DNA of 64,000 bases, taken from assembly GCA_013433145.1 (NCBI GenBank), contig CM024176.1, positions 3,323,349-3,387,348 on the forward strand, read 5' to 3'. A model generated the notes under the pieces. The model did no database searches, was not told where the DNA came from, and worked only from the letters and a program-made list of their open reading frames with translations. This document shows, in pieces, positions 1 to 18,391 of this stretch. Source of the stretch: Ascaris suum. Lineage: Eukaryota > Nematoda > Chromadorea > Rhabditida > Ascarididae. Positions within the stretch are counted from its first letter, which is position 1. Each line of letters starts with the position of its first letter. The position numbers and the translations under genes are program-made.

Positions 1-1063
1 GTCAATAAAAAATTAAGAAAAAGAATGACCTCAGTCTGTATAAAATTATCTAAGAAAATGAAAAACATCAGACTAGTAAAATAACTCTTTTTTGTCGTCG
101 TCGTCAGACTAGTAAAATAACTCCTTTCACCTCGTCGATAACTCTTTTTCCTCGAACAGAAGATTGGAAAAACCGATCGTTTTAGTTACTCCCAAATGTT
201 ATTTTTTTGGTTTTATTTGTAGGTGAAACTATAGCCAGTATGATATTCTCACATTTCAACGTCCTCTTTCCTCATAAGGAAATGCATTTCAGGTTATTTA
301 CGGGGTTGCTCGTTTTCGAAACGAAAGACACCTGCATCGACTAATGTTGTCGCGACACAGATGAAATCACAAGTGAGAACACGTGTTCCTGCATGGTTTT
401 CATATGTCTTTTGTTTGTAAGGCAGTAGCACCGTTGTGAAATGGCTATATCAATAGCATTAATCTCTTTCAAAATTATGAAAGAAAATGAAGTTGTGAGC
501 ATCGTATATATCAAATATCGAAATAATTTCATGCATTTACTACCTATAATCCCTATATTCATCACATAATTCTCGTACGACAAAGTGGGAAGAACAATGC
601 GTTATTTTTGCCAGTAATATCGCTGCAAAAGGTTTATTTGCCACGCTGAAAGGCGCAAAATGACGTACTGTATATTCGGGCATGTTTTCAATGCAATGCA
701 TATGTGATTTCTCTTCCGTACTTTCCTTTTCTGGATGATACAAGAATCGCAGAAACGGGGGGGGGGGGGGAGTTGCAGGAGGTCCGATCATCCTCATCAC
801 AGTGCGCAATATTCCCTCCCCCCCCCTTCTCTCTACACAGAGATCATAGCAAAAATTAAAAAATTTGGCGCTTTCCTATGCAGTCACATGCATCACAATT
901 TATATGATGCGTGCCGCCAGATGGATTCATTTCCGAAAAGATCTTCACAGTCAGGCCACTCTTAAATAAAACTTTCAAATAAATTTTCTGAGTATTTCGA
1001 TATCGTGCGTACTACAGCACCGTCTGCCTCCTTCCCCGGTCCCCTCGCTATCTATTGTTGCTG
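1..1063. other. no gene seen; G14 and C9 homopolymers
   Basis: I find no supportable exon here. The stretch holds a G14 run at 757-770 and a C9 run at 818-826, close enough to pair as an inverted G/C hairpin. Short open frames cross these runs but have a non-coding composition (poly-Gly or poly-Pro). Confidence 0.6.
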
Positions 1064-1632
1064 TTATCGTTGTTGTGCAATCCCAATTTGCAAGTAACAT
1101 AAAGAGCACTCTAAACATAAAATTAAACGAAGAAGAAAAGCCATTATCAAGTCTTTTATTACTACTATTATTATCAAGATGGCTGCGATAAATATAAACT
1201 CATAGATTTTTCCGTAGTTAATATGCTCAAGATGACCAGTAAGCGCAGAGACACTAAGCAGTGAGATGACATCAACGACGACTTTATTCCACACTCTACG
1301 AATCTGAAAATGAAAACAATTATGGATTGCATACATGGTTGAGACTTGCGCAAACAATTGAAAGCTATGAGCTGTTGGTGGTGATAAAGTGGCAAATTAC
1401 TTCAAACAAAGTAAGAGAACATCGGGTCCCAAATACAATATCGGAGCATTGAATACAATATGAGCTCTAATTTAAGGCTACGGTATTTAATCTCTTTTAG
1501 ACCGGAAATGCGCAAAAATGTTTCATAATTTGCACTTTCTGAGCACGTATATGCCTTTCCAAAAGCTCTTCTCATGAAACTTATTCGCACATTTTTCACG
1601 TCTCTGTCTCCGTATTCAAAAACGACGAACAA
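1064..1632 (-). mobile_element. decayed non-LTR retrotransposon, reverse transcriptase C-terminal part
   Basis: Two minus-strand open pieces occur in the order expected for the C-terminal end of a CR1/Jockey-like LINE reverse transcriptase. The first (1632-1402) reads MRRAFGK, then SANYETFLRISGLKEIKYRS. This follows the usual pattern of a basic QRxFTK-like stretch, SYxxRLxxLGLxSLExRR, and a DLIxxYKI-like helix (here LKLELILYSML). The second (about 1321-1150) reads IRRVWNKVVVDVISLLSVSA, matching the RVxxxWNxLPxxVVxAxSVxxF block that ends such proteins. The roughly 40-residue gap between them is also normal. The pieces are in different frames with stops between, and no endonuclease or upstream RT motif is visible, so this is a 5'-truncated dead copy. 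The family assignment rests on motif order only. Similar tail motifs recur at 57984-58181. Confidence 0.6.
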
Positions 1633-2122
1633 GCTCGATATCCATATTCAAAAGTAGGTGAATAATAAGCAGTGAAAGAGACGTTTTAACGGGGACATAA
1701 TACAGGATAGCTTGATGTATGTTCAATTAAAAAACTCATGCACTGATTCAATATTCACGCAATATCCAAATTCTGTGTCTCAGTGGGAGAGGGATATAGC
1801 ATATTAGCATACTGCAAATTTCCATTTGGATTACCATAAAACCGTTTGGATAATCATAAAACGCCATCATAAATGGATCTTGGGTTATGCAGTTGAAAGA
1901 GATATGAAAGGATTTGCTGTCGTTGATTGAGCAAAACGGCTAAGCTAAAAACTCTAGGTCATTAATAAGAAGGTTATGCTGCTGCAGCGTACCTGTGCCT
2001 TATGCTTTAAATACTTCCGAACGGGATGGATGTCATAAAGTCGAAATACAATTTTATGAATCATCTATGATTACTCAAACGTTGATATTTCAAATGATAT
2101 GATAAAAGGATGTCGTTTTCAG
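1633..2122. other. intergenic, nothing recognised
   Basis: AT-rich sequence without a convincing exon on either strand. It ends in the acceptor TCGTTTTCAG at 2113-2122, which precedes the short ORF that follows. Confidence 0.5.
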
Positions 2123-2236
2123 AAAATGGCGCAATTAACCGCTGAAGAATTAGCAGAACAAAGACAACGCAAAGAAGCTCTTGAATATCATCAACGAATC
2201 GGCACAAGATTCACACAGACACATAATTTCGATTAA
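2123..2236 (+). CDS. short terminal exon or 36-residue trans-spliced ORF
   Basis: A strong acceptor (CGTTTTCAG, ending at 2122) is followed by AAA and then ATG at 2126. The frame runs 36 codons to TAA at 2234-2236, starting MAQLTAEELAEQRQRKEALE and ending in HNFD. It is a charged, helix-forming, soluble sequence. There is no GT donor before the stop, so this is either the last exon of a longer gene or a complete tiny ORF trans-spliced just before its ATG, as is usual in nematodes. AATAAA lies at 2367-2372 and again at 2470-2475. I see no upstream exon in 1-2100 that clearly joins it. I do not recognise the family. Codon composition and signals make it likely to be real, but its function is unknown. 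Confidence 0.5.
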   Translation, partial: KMAQLTAEELAEQRQRKEALEYHQRIGTRFTQTHNFD

Positions 2237-3081
2237 TACTCCATGAACATGCTAATATCTTGCTATAGCTTTGGATTATTTCTAATGAATTAGTTTTTAT
2301 GTGTAGAAATTCGAATTTAATTTAAAAAAATCTCTTTCCTTTTTTTTCGATTTTTATTGATAAGAAAATAAAATAGCATTTATAATTTATTTATTAATAT
2401 GTTCAATTTATTTTATTTTTATTCGATATATTTTTATTTATAATTTGTAGTTTTACTTACTTGGTAAAGAATAAAGATTGTTGAGCAAACTTACTTTATA
2501 CATTGCATTTCGATATGAAAACCTTGGCGATTTTTTTTCTCTATCGTTCATTTTAACTATTTTGCATGATATTTGTGTATCTCATGAAATGCAGCATATT
2601 TTATGGAGAAATAAAAATTGAAATTAAAATAAAATGAAAATATTTGCATAATGCAAAAAATAGATGAAAATCATCGAAGCGCTCGTTGAGGATGAAACGA
2701 TCGTTATTTGATAGTCAAGAAGTGTTGCACTGTGGTCGGTTTCTGATTTGAGGTTATATTTGTGACCCGCTTTGTATTCGATTTATTCCTGCTTTCGCCA
2801 ATAATAACTGAAGAGAATGTCGGACCTAACTATGATCAAAATATGCACTGTTTGGATTTATGGAAGGCGGAAGCAGTTGAGAACGAATTCGCCATCAATC
2901 AAAAAAGAATTAAAAGAAACATAAGGACAAAGTTCTTCATTAAGTATAATCTAGGCGCTAAATTAGCGAACCAAAAAAAAAATCCCCAGATTAAATGGAT
3001 AGAGAAGGGCGTATGAAGTTGCTTTTCTCTCTTTCCTGCATCCCCCCCCCCCCCTCCCCTCTCACTTGCTTCCCATTGCAG
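2237..3081. other. intergenic or 5' region of the PDZ gene
   Basis: The 3' end of the preceding ORF is followed by AT-rich sequence. A frame at 2762-3016 has a fairly coding-like, basic, Asn/Lys-rich translation. An alternative ATG at 2818 starts MSDLTMIK. Neither joins the exon at 3082 in phase by an obvious donor, so the true start of the PDZ gene is unresolved. A C13 run sits at 3042-3054, just before the acceptor. Confidence 0.4.
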
Positions 3082-8930
<5,849 letters not shown>

Positions 8931-9462
8931 CATTAATGACTATAGGTTTTTATGAACTTTGACCCTTTTATGACTAGTGGAATAAATCTTTGGTATGCAC
9001 AATGAATGCAGAATTCATGTTTACGAAGCACAAATTATGGGAAGGTGAAACACAGAACATAAAATAAAATAGAGTATAACAAAATACATAAAATGAAGTG
9101 TCAATATGGAAATGCCTTCCTTTTGTTTGTGCTTAGAGGGCATAGTGATGGGAGGACTATTTATGCCTTTCATTTTTTTAGGGGGGGGGGGAGGAATTAT
9201 TTGTGCTCTTCATTTTCCTTGCTTCTTCCTTTTCACTCTTTCTGCTCAACTCCTCCTTTGTTTTTAAAATGGTTGTAGACCATAAATTGCAGAAATACTA
9301 GTGCGGCCATCAAAGTGATCTTCATAAAGCCTGACATCAACTTTAATACTCAATTTTGCGATAGTAGTTTTCCAACTTATCATCACAGAGATATCAACTC
9401 GATAAAAGAATGTGAAAACTAGTGCACATATTTTTTCGCTTAATTCCTAACATTAGCAGAAT
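8931..9462. other. 3' flank of the PDZ gene
   Basis: Contains the two AATAAA signals of the PDZ gene and a G11 run at 9181-9191. No gene seen. Confidence 0.5.
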
Positions 9463-9756
9463 TGCTATGGAATTACGGGAAAAAGAAATCCGAGATAATT
9501 ATGCATTGAGACATCTGATAACGATGCAAATAAGAAGCATTCCCAAGATCGATAGCGATGGTATTAAGCAATTAGATGTGAAAGCTATCTTCCGTATCCC
9601 TCTCCATCCACGCTTCCGTTCCCTATTGTTTTGCCTCTGCGGGAATTGAAATTGCGACAGCCTATGGAACTACTTCGAAAAGAGCATTAGCAATGGTTAT
9701 AAATGCACAAATTGCTAAGCAAAATTTATCAGCGAAATTTTTTAAGTATTTGTGAT
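9463..9756 (+). pseudogene. frame-broken coding-like stretch, family unknown
   Basis: After an AG at about 9462 the frame with ATG near 9466 reads MELREKEIRDNYALRHLITM and continues through IDSDGIKQLDVKAIF to a stop at 9649. The protein-like signal then moves to another frame near 9590. That frame reads SIHASVPYCFASAGIEIATA, then GTTSKRALAMVINAQIAKQN, ending KFFKYL and TGA at about 9756. Both halves look like real protein, and together they resemble one reading frame interrupted by an indel. Either this is a decaying gene or transposon fragment, or a splice between frames (for example acceptor after GTGAAAG) was missed. I do not recognise the family. Confidence 0.4.
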
Positions 9757-10663
9757 GCGAATCAGTTTGGTAAGAAATTCACGCTAGTTATTCGTAATCG
9801 TAGCGATTTCGGCGTTAATTGCAAGCATTAGTCGTCCGTTTCTGCGTGCCTGCTCTCACAAGTGTTACAATTCCGCATTTCTGCCAACAACTAATTTGCG
9901 TCGATGAATCGCTCTGAAAAGAGAAAAGAAACATGAGGAGGAGATAGCCTTAATCTCTTCTTTAACGAAAATGCTAAGTGAACGAAATCGAAACAAGTAA
10001 ATCGAATGCAACCAGTGAGGATACTCTCTCGAAGAAAAGAATGGAATAAATGAGAGGATTTCCATATCAATTTTCGAGCGTTTGAAAAACTGCAATAACG
10101 AACCGATCAATATGAAAAGCAAAAAAGTGAATCAATTTGCATTCTTGTTTTCAAAAAAAAAAAACTAACATTCCTTCGAGGAAAGTTTCCCATATTTTAC
10201 GCTATAATCGACTTTTTTAAAGCATTTCTTAAGAGGAGCGAAAAACCATATAAAATAAGGCAATATGATTCGAAAAAGAAGCATAATTTCCATAAAATTA
10301 CAAATTTGAAAAAACGAAGGATTTCTCTCAAACTTCATCACAGCTCACTTAACAGCAACAATTGAGGTTCCCTTCTTATGATGGAATCTTCTCTTGGAAG
10401 ATTGAAGAAATTTTCGATCTCACTGGAACTTTGGTGCGGAGCGTATTCGATCTCTAGAATATATCAAAGTATTAGTTGGTGATAGCAAAGATATCTTTAA
10501 TCACTTAAAAAACCGCATATTTCTGCAAAATTTTGCTTGGGGGAAGAAATGATAACATAATGTGAAGGAGTAGGAATATGATTTAGCTAAGATAGAGATT
10601 GCGTTAGCTTAGGTTTAGCTTAGTTGGAAGACATAAAGAGATACGAATTCTTACGAAATGGGT
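9757..10663. other. intergenic, nothing recognised
   Basis: AT-rich. Several minus-strand frames here are short and low-complexity. This is the 3' side of the receptor gene that lies to the right on the minus strand. Confidence 0.5.
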
Positions 10664-13600
10664 TTAGCTTTGGTGGACATTTTTTGAGGAACTCTCAATA
10701 TTAGCGTGAGTATTACAAGAGATGTTGATTGCCTTATGTATTGTTGAAGTGCGTGCTTGATGCGTTACACTTAAACCGCCCAATGAACCACTCGTGATAG
10801 CATGCTTGCCGAGTACAGACATTAACGCATGCCATAGCTCTCGATGTCGAATCTGAATGCTTATTTGTTTGAGCATCCAAGTAAATTCATCGTTTGAAAA
10901 CTACTCGTTACCTGATGCCGATGTCCTCGATCGAAACGCGTTTGCTATTTAGATATCATAGATAAGGCAGTAAAATATGATGATTCAAGTCAATCGAAGA
11001 ACAAATTGTAATGATTTAAATATATGAGAATGATCATGTGTTCCTTTTCATCTAATAAATTCAAATAAAAATATGATCTTCATTTCCTATAATAATATAA
11101 CATTTCAAAATGTAAAATTCATTCCATAAAAGTTATATGAGGAACTTCGAAAAAAAGTACTAAGAATAATATTTAAAAAATATCGATGCACTAAGTTTAG
11201 TGTCCACATAAGTTCATCTCTCAGTTGCAAATAAGCGTTAAGGCGATGAAACTATGACAAAGAAAATATACAAAAAAACAACAACAATTATATGAATAGA
11301 ATATTATTATGAACAATTACCGTATAGATAAAAATATTGAATACTCCTCTGTTTAATAGTAGAATATAACAAATTGATACTCTTCTATTGATACCACCAG
11401 GATTGATAAATATTATCATATCAGGTAGATTGAATAGAAATAGAGTATTAATAGCGTAAAGACATGCGGAAATTGTAATACGATGCAATTTTTGTCGTTG
11501 TTTCGCGCTAAGAACTGTATAGTCGTGTAGATTAAGCACCTCAATTACAGTTGTGAATTGTTGCTTGAATAATATCTCCACTTTATAAATTACTATAAAA
11601 TTTAGTAATTAATTGTTGTTCTACAGTTACCTCCCTCAATCGACTCATCTTAAATAAAGCATTGGCCGAAGAATTTGAAAAAAAAGATTGTAAAGATATC
11701 CACTAGAAAAATATTGAAGCAACTAATTCATGATGAAAGAAAATCATTCGTTAGTGCTTCTTTTAATCTACATTTAACAGAAATCAATTTAATTCTATAA
11801 TATGCTGTCTAATTAAATGATATCGATAATTTTATTCGATATTTCGATATCAACAGCTGCAAATATTAGTTGTTGTTTGAGATGATAGAACATATATCTG
11901 TTATAGTCTATATAAGAAGAAAAATTATAAACAAATAAAACAAGAGAAAATTCCAAATATTCATTAAATCGATGAAAATATCCATTTTGAATCAGAGTTG
12001 AATTAAATGAATTAAATGAAAAAAGAAAAACGATTTCTAAGCGTTAACTAAAAAATCTCTTGAAAATTTAATACTATCTTATTGGAACAAAAAGATAATC
12101 GCTATAAACAATTCTATGAATGTAAATTTATTCGATAATTCTCCTATATTCACTAAACTTATCACTACAAATATTGAATGAACATTGAATAAATTAAATT
12201 AAATTGTCGATCAAACCTCTCGCATTTTATACATAATAGGAATGTAGAGAATTACACTTGCAAATGTCATTGAAATTCTTGCTGCAATTATTTTGCGATA
12301 GATAAACGCACCGAATGATTCTGTTGCAATACAATAGGCAGATATCTGCAAAAAAAAACCCTTGTAAGATAGTACTCCTATATAGACGTTTTAAGAAAAC
12401 TTGAAATTTTTATTTCTGGAAATATGATATTTTGTTTTGCATTTTGATGAATTATTATCTAGTAATTATAAAATCGGACCAAATCGTTATATGCAAATCT
12501 CCTTAATCTATATATTAGTCATTTAAATTCCACATATTTAGCTAATAACGAACTTCGGTTCTCTTCAATTGATAGAGGAATCTGAGTGATTTTGAAAAAA
12601 AGAAAAAAAAGAAAGAAAAATTAACGATAGACGATGATAAAATGTCGGAATTTTTAACGCTGAAATTTGGGAAATTTTATTGAAAAATGAAAAAAAGGGA
12701 ACATTTTGTTCATCTTCTCAATGAGAAAAAAAAATGCTGTTGAATTCGATAAAAATTGAAGCAATTTTCTATTACGAAAATTTCTATTATGCAATAAATG
12801 ATCTCGAAAAAGAATATTAAACTAGAGTAAATTTAGTGCAAGTTACAATTCACATACCGCTTTCTTATTGGAAAAACAGTAAAAATGACGTCATTGTTCT
12901 ATGTTTTCATTAAGGATTGAAGAGTATAAAAAATTGCGAGAAAGTAATCTTAAAAGAGCAATAAACCTGAGGTTGAATTTTTTGCGAATAGACATAATAG
13001 AGCGAAAGGATCGAGACAAGAGTAGAGATGAATATTGAACCACCGATAAGAGCCCAAGCGTAAAGTGTTGAAAAACTTGAATAGCGAAATGGAACAGACA
13101 CCGAAAGCAGCCTTAAACGAGCAAAGAATAAGGCATAAGTTGGGTTCTGTTATGATGCAACATTAATTCTATTCGTAAAAATATTTTCTGCCAGAAAATG
13201 AAGATTTTTTTTTCAGAGATATATACTGATGAAGTAATTGATAATCTTTGCAGAAAATTGCAATTTGAAGTAGTTTTTTTTTTCATTAAATTAGTTCAAA
13301 TTTCTGGGAAGTTTTTTTGTAGAGCAGTTTCGACGCAAACGCAGACATGTAAGGTCGAGTCGGTGTATTTCACCTCGTAAGTCTTTCTCATTCAAGCATC
13401 TAAGGGAGGAGTGGAAAAGGGGGGGGGGGGAAGTGAATACTCTGCAAGAGATATGGCATAATAAAGTTGAGATGAAACTTCATGAAATTTTACATCTCAA
13501 TCTAGTCAGCGTGATATTTTCAAATTGACTCAATCTACTTTAATAATTACCATATAGGGATGGGCTGAAAGTGACACTGAATTATGACCGGTCTTAATCA

Positions 13601-15701
13601 GGGACTATTTTCTTTGCGAGGAATTCACTAAGTAGAATCATCTAAGAGACGCCTGAAGGGGTATAACACTGATGTATGCTTCGCTTGTCGATTAGCGCTC
13701 TACCCACATGCCTCCAAATAATGCGTTATGTGCTTTGAAGAGTGGAAGTCGTTGAAGCACGCTGGTTGATAGTGAATGTGATATCCGAGCTAGGAGAGGG
13801 GAGGTTGCGCTTTTTAATTGAGGAAAAGGTAATCAACGAGATGAATGCAATTTTAAAAGTACATTTATTGATGCTGAAGCACTTATTATTCGCAAAACAA
13901 TTATAATGAATAGTATAAGGGATAATATTATCGTTAAAAAGAGTGAAAGTATTTTTGCTTATTTAAGACTGCGAAAACATTCATTCAAACGTTTGCTAAT
14001 ATTTATAGAATCTACTTAGGTACTGTTAAACAATGATCTGTTATTGAGTTCTTGTGATTTCGGTTATCCTCATTTTGATTAGCAATGTGTTTTGCTCACA
14101 CTTATGTTGACCTTGATGTTGACCTTTCCCCATGTGGATTATGATTTGCCTTCGGGTCGTAGCAGAAGACATAAATTAGGCAGCGGTCTTGCTTGCTAAG
14201 CAGTGTGTACGTTCTTGTCGTCCCTTGGTTTTTCCTGCTTCGTTACACGGCGGAAACGGTAGCAGATAGGGACTCACATCATATCCCTATACCACTGTAT
14301 TATATCGCTCAATGTTGGTATAATGTTGGACAACTTTGGTACGATGTAAACGCGATATAACAAACAAGATACTCAAAATAAATCATTATTTAATCGAGAT
14401 TTCCTTCAAAAGAAGGTGTTGAAAAATGAAGAACTGAATAAATTCTCGAAGAAACAACGGTTGAAGATTTTTTCCATTTCAAACAATACAATATTTGAAT
14501 AATTATTAGTATATTTGATTGTAATACCTATCAAAATATATTCAGTTGAACTTACCTATCAAGAGAAATAATAAGGGCCATTAGACCGATTTGTGATGAT
14601 ATGAAAACGGCGACAATATTATGCGGTGTCGATGCACATTCCCATTGATCCCATGTTTCACCTTCTGGAACGTTCACTTATGAAAGAAAGTGCTAACTTT
14701 CATTCATTTTATACCGGCAAAGTCATCAACATCAATCATCAATTTATCATTTCACTGTTATATCTTTCTTATCAGTACCTTCCTTATCAAGATCTATCTT
14801 AATGATCCCTCAACAAGTGGCCAATATTCTTTTAAATGAACATAGTCATAGTGGAATATAGTCTTATGTCTAAATAACGATCATGAAACGTATAATTAAT
14901 TGTATAACTGTTACGGAGACTTGTTTCTATTCAAAAAAAAAAACCACTCAATTCAGATGAACGAAGAAATTCTCAACAATGCAGAGGATGCATGAAAATG
15001 CATGTCTATTGAAAGGAGTCGAGTGCAACCTTCAGATTTAAATGCACTAACAGAAGTAATATTACTCATTGAAATAATTAAATGCAATAAAAAAAAACCA
15101 TCGCCTAAACTGTCATCGTGGAAAAGGAAAACAATTTAGACAAATGGGAAAATTTTGCGGCTCTCGTTTTTTGCTTGATCTTTGATCTAATCGCTTTTCG
15201 AAGTGTTCATAGTTCGTGCGTTTTTTTTTTCATAATAACATGTCTTCACAAGTGGATGCTCTCAACTTCTATTTTCAGCGTTTTTCGATTAAAAAAAAAA
15301 AACGTATGATGGTACTGAAATTCAACGGGAGCGGAGACATATTTCATGAAATTGTGTTCGTTAATTTAAATAAGCAATTTTTATTAATATACGCAAATAT
15401 ATCAATATAACATTATCTGTGGATGAGATCAGAAGGAAAACTCACGTCGGTGTAAACCTTTCATAATGCGGAACATACCGGCGAGAACAAATGCAATTCC
15501 AAGTACAAAATCAGTAGTCACCATACCAGCAATAATGATATATTCTTTTTGTTTGCGTAACACGGAAAATAGAATAATAGCCGCAACAGGTAAATTGAAT
15601 GCACTAAGGATTGCACCTTCGATTACATAGATGTAAATGTTACGCTTCTCCGAAATGCTCAACGATGTTAACGTTACGTTGTCGAAAGTAGCTGCAAACA
15701 T
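10664..15701 (-). CDS. seven-transmembrane G-protein-coupled receptor, probable nematode chemoreceptor/Srsx-like
   Basis: Six phase-consistent exons (high to low): 15701-15446, 14676-14556, 13111-12967, 12345-12217, 11563-11321 and 10852-10664. They give 360 residues. TM1 is about 22-48 (NLPVAAIILF), TM2 54-79 and TM3 104-126. TM3 is preceded by WECAS and ends SLDR, the DRY position, followed by LLSVSVPFRY. TM4 is 142-166, TM5 about 198-214, TM6 246-271 and TM7 279-298. TM7 has NIFIYT in place of NPxxY and is followed by a helix-8-like RHRELWHALM and a Ser/Thr-rich tail. The ATG at 15701 has an in-frame stop upstream with no earlier ATG. An alternative 12-codon first exon (16629-16593, MRDLLSAILANN) could splice to an AG just before 15703 in phase, adding 13 residues. 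The acceptor of exon 2 could also be six codons later. Rhodopsin-like topology is clear; the ligand is unknown. It lies 5' end to right, separated from the next gene by unassigned sequence. Confidence 0.85.
13670..13720 (-). other. tRNA-like half, weak
   Basis: The minus strand contains GTGGGTAGAGCGCTAATCGA, like a tRNA D-arm (A box), then a possible anticodon stem. No B box (GGTTCGANTCC) follows at the usual distance, so at best this is a tRNA-derived remnant. Confidence 0.2.
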
Positions 15702-16186
15702 CGCTATGATTTCGTCGAAATATTTGTAATGAAAAATTTCCCCATACTAAGTGATTTCGTCGTTTTCTCTGCTATACTAAGCGATGAAGTTGAATTTTGG
15801 CTAGCAATTTATAAGCTAATCTGAATAGAGATCTTATAATAAACATGCATATTCGGAACATTTTGTTTATACTCAAACTGATCCGACGGCTTACAAAAAT
15901 TTTCTCCTCTAAAATTTAGTTTTCACTCCATAGCTATGCATCTCGGTCGGTTGTAAGACACATGCAATTTTGCAGATAATTTCGAAGTTTTTAAAATACG
16001 ATTTACGAAATTAACGGAACACATGTGCAGTTTTTTGGTTTATTTAATTATCTATAGCCTCTTTTGAGGAAAATCATTGGATATCACAGCTAGTAAAGGA
16101 GAGCACATTTCATGTATTCTATACCAAACAAATTTCTTCCGTTTATCTTGGTTCTCGACTTGGAATTACCAAACGTCTAGGCGGAC

Positions 16187-16325
<139 letters not shown>

Positions 16326-16592
16326 GGCACTACAGAGATGGTACTGACTATTGCGCTTTGCAGATGCAAATTTGCAAAAATCATATAAAATGGTCACAAT
16401 GTTAAACTGCGGTTAATAAGTAGAATGTAGACAGTAAAATGCGACTATGTTTCAAATTTCAAAGCTGAAATCGGATCGCAAAATTGAAAAATTTTGGATT
16501 TATTTCGGCGACAATATCTCCACATTCATTTTCTTGAATGAATGCAAATAATATTTGAATGTCATTATCATATTTTAAAGATTATAACATAC

Positions 16593-16629
16593 CATTATTT
16601 GCGAGAATCGCCGACAATAGATCACGCAT
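16593..16629 (-). other. candidate first exon of the 7TM receptor gene
   Basis: ATG at 16629 opens 12 codons (MRDLLSAILANN) and reaches a good donor, G then GTATGTT, in phase 1. Joining to an AG just upstream of 15703 restores the frame and yields an Ala before the Met at 15701. The acceptor is weak, so this is an option rather than a firm exon. Confidence 0.35.
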
Positions 16630-17519
16630 AGTTCACGACACAAAAATATTGCAGTAAATGAGCGAAAAATGAATGCCCTTCTCAATGTTCATATCATTTT
16701 ATACAGCGGTTTGAATTAATCCATTCGAAATGAGGTTCGTATCGTCCTAGAATTAACGCTGAGTGAAATGAATGAAATAGCGATATTAAGAAGAGCGCTA
16801 TTGGAGACTGATTAGTTAAACAGTAATGCAAAATGCTCGATTTTTCACTTGGGAATTGACAATGTGAATTAATCGATTACATCGCATAGAATCTCACTAA
16901 TTAACCAACACTCATTTCCTAGCAGCTTATATCGCTGAAATTAATACTACGAGATTTATGTGCTTTTAATTATATCATTCGAATGACGTTTTTCTATTAG
17001 AATACAAGTTAATCCACACAAATAAAAAATGAAACAAGAAAAAAAAATAAATGCATATTTTAATAATATTTCAAATATAAATGAGATGAAATATTATATG
17101 CATTAATTTGTGAAGTATAAAAGTATAATAAATGAAATGAAAAAGAAAAGAATTGACTGCGAAAAAAATTAGAAGGATATTTATTATAGGGATCATTTAA
17201 GTATTCATATCTATATGATTTTTGAATGGAATTGTTTTGGAACGCATTTCGATGTTGACGCCATCAAAATTTTCATAATTATTGATATCGCTAAGAGCTT
17301 CTTTTAAAAGGAATTTCATAATATTCCCATGATGCAAAAACGTAGTGGTGTTGATAAGTGTGGCTGATTTTGCTTTGATCATGGTGGTCTCGGTAACGAG
17401 TGAGATCGAGAAAGGCTCTATGCTGTGGTGTTTTTAAAAACTGATAATAATGTTTTAGGAGACCGATATTAGTTGACAAGAAATTAAGAAGAAATTAATT
17501 TCAAATTGAAAGGTAAAGA
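16630..17519. other. intergenic, nothing recognised
   Basis: AT-rich sequence to the right of the receptor gene on its 5' side; it probably includes the receptor promoter. Frames seen on the minus strand near 17200-17480 are not convincing. Confidence 0.4.
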
Positions 17520-17539
17520 AGCACAGGTAATCCTTACAG

Positions 17540-18110
17540 CAAATCCAACCACAATTTAGCCTAGATCCGATTCTGCCATGGATTTCGAGATAATCTGTTC
17601 CTCTACAGATCTACCACTATCTCATTCCGCAACGGCTCTGTTGATGTCTCTTTTATTCGATCGAGTACAGGCTAACTGTCTGAATTAACTGTCAAATTGG
17701 TCTTGCTAATAAAAATTACATGAAAGGTGACTGTACTGACCAGACAAGATCCCATGCTCCGTTTGTAATCTTTTGATAGAATTTCGGTAAAAACGCGAAA
17801 CTTTGGTGCTTTTTCATCAATCAAAAAAAGAACTTGTTGATATACGGGTTGTATTCGGAATCCCTTATCCACCACATGACTTCGACTTGTGATTGGTCGA
17901 CACTGTATGTTTCAGATTGCAGCCGAAACTCGGTTTTTATCGGACGCTCCTGCTTGACAACCAGCTGACGCTCTCGAAATGCATTCGTTTCAACCAGCTT
18001 TTAAAATTCAGCCGGTACCTTCGATTGGACATTTGCCGAAAGAGGTTTTGATCGGTTACCATTACTATTGCACATTTGCTGGACTAACTGCAATATCATT
18101 AACTGCGATA
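17540..18110 (-). pseudogene. coding-like minus-strand stretch, frame-broken, unidentified
   Basis: On the minus strand a tract near 18100 after ATATTGCAG reads LVQQMCNSNGNRSKPLSANV and reaches TAA. The same frame then opens again with LVETNAFRERQLVVKQERPI and SVDQSQVEVMWWIRD. A third frame carries FRIQPVYQQVLFLIDEKAPK down to 17672. These have protein-like composition but are separated by stops and frame changes. Possibilities are a decayed retroelement polyprotein, or a terminal exon (the first part) followed by unrelated sequence. I cannot name a family. Confidence 0.35.
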
Positions 18111-18391
18111 AACGAAGGGATACAGAATGACGACTGTTATTAGGTCTTCTTCATATGAATGCATCGTTTCGCCTCGTGATGTGTAATCAGAGAAGGGTTC
18201 AATATTCCATTCGCATTTTCAATATTTCTCATATGTTCAAAATGTACAATTTTATTTGTTTACTCGTTGAACTTCATCCACCGTAACCAAGCAATTTAAC
18301 CAACCTATCGGCTACAATTGATGGATCAACTCTTCGACTCTCAAATATTGTCTCTGATTTAGAACAAGCATTTAATTCATTCTACTGAAAA

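Noticed and set aside
735..965. ORF across the G14 run
   Set aside because: Poly-Gly from a homopolymer, with no coding features around it.
13670..13720. tRNA gene on the minus strand
   Set aside because: Only the A-box half is tRNA-like; no B box or closing acceptor stem.
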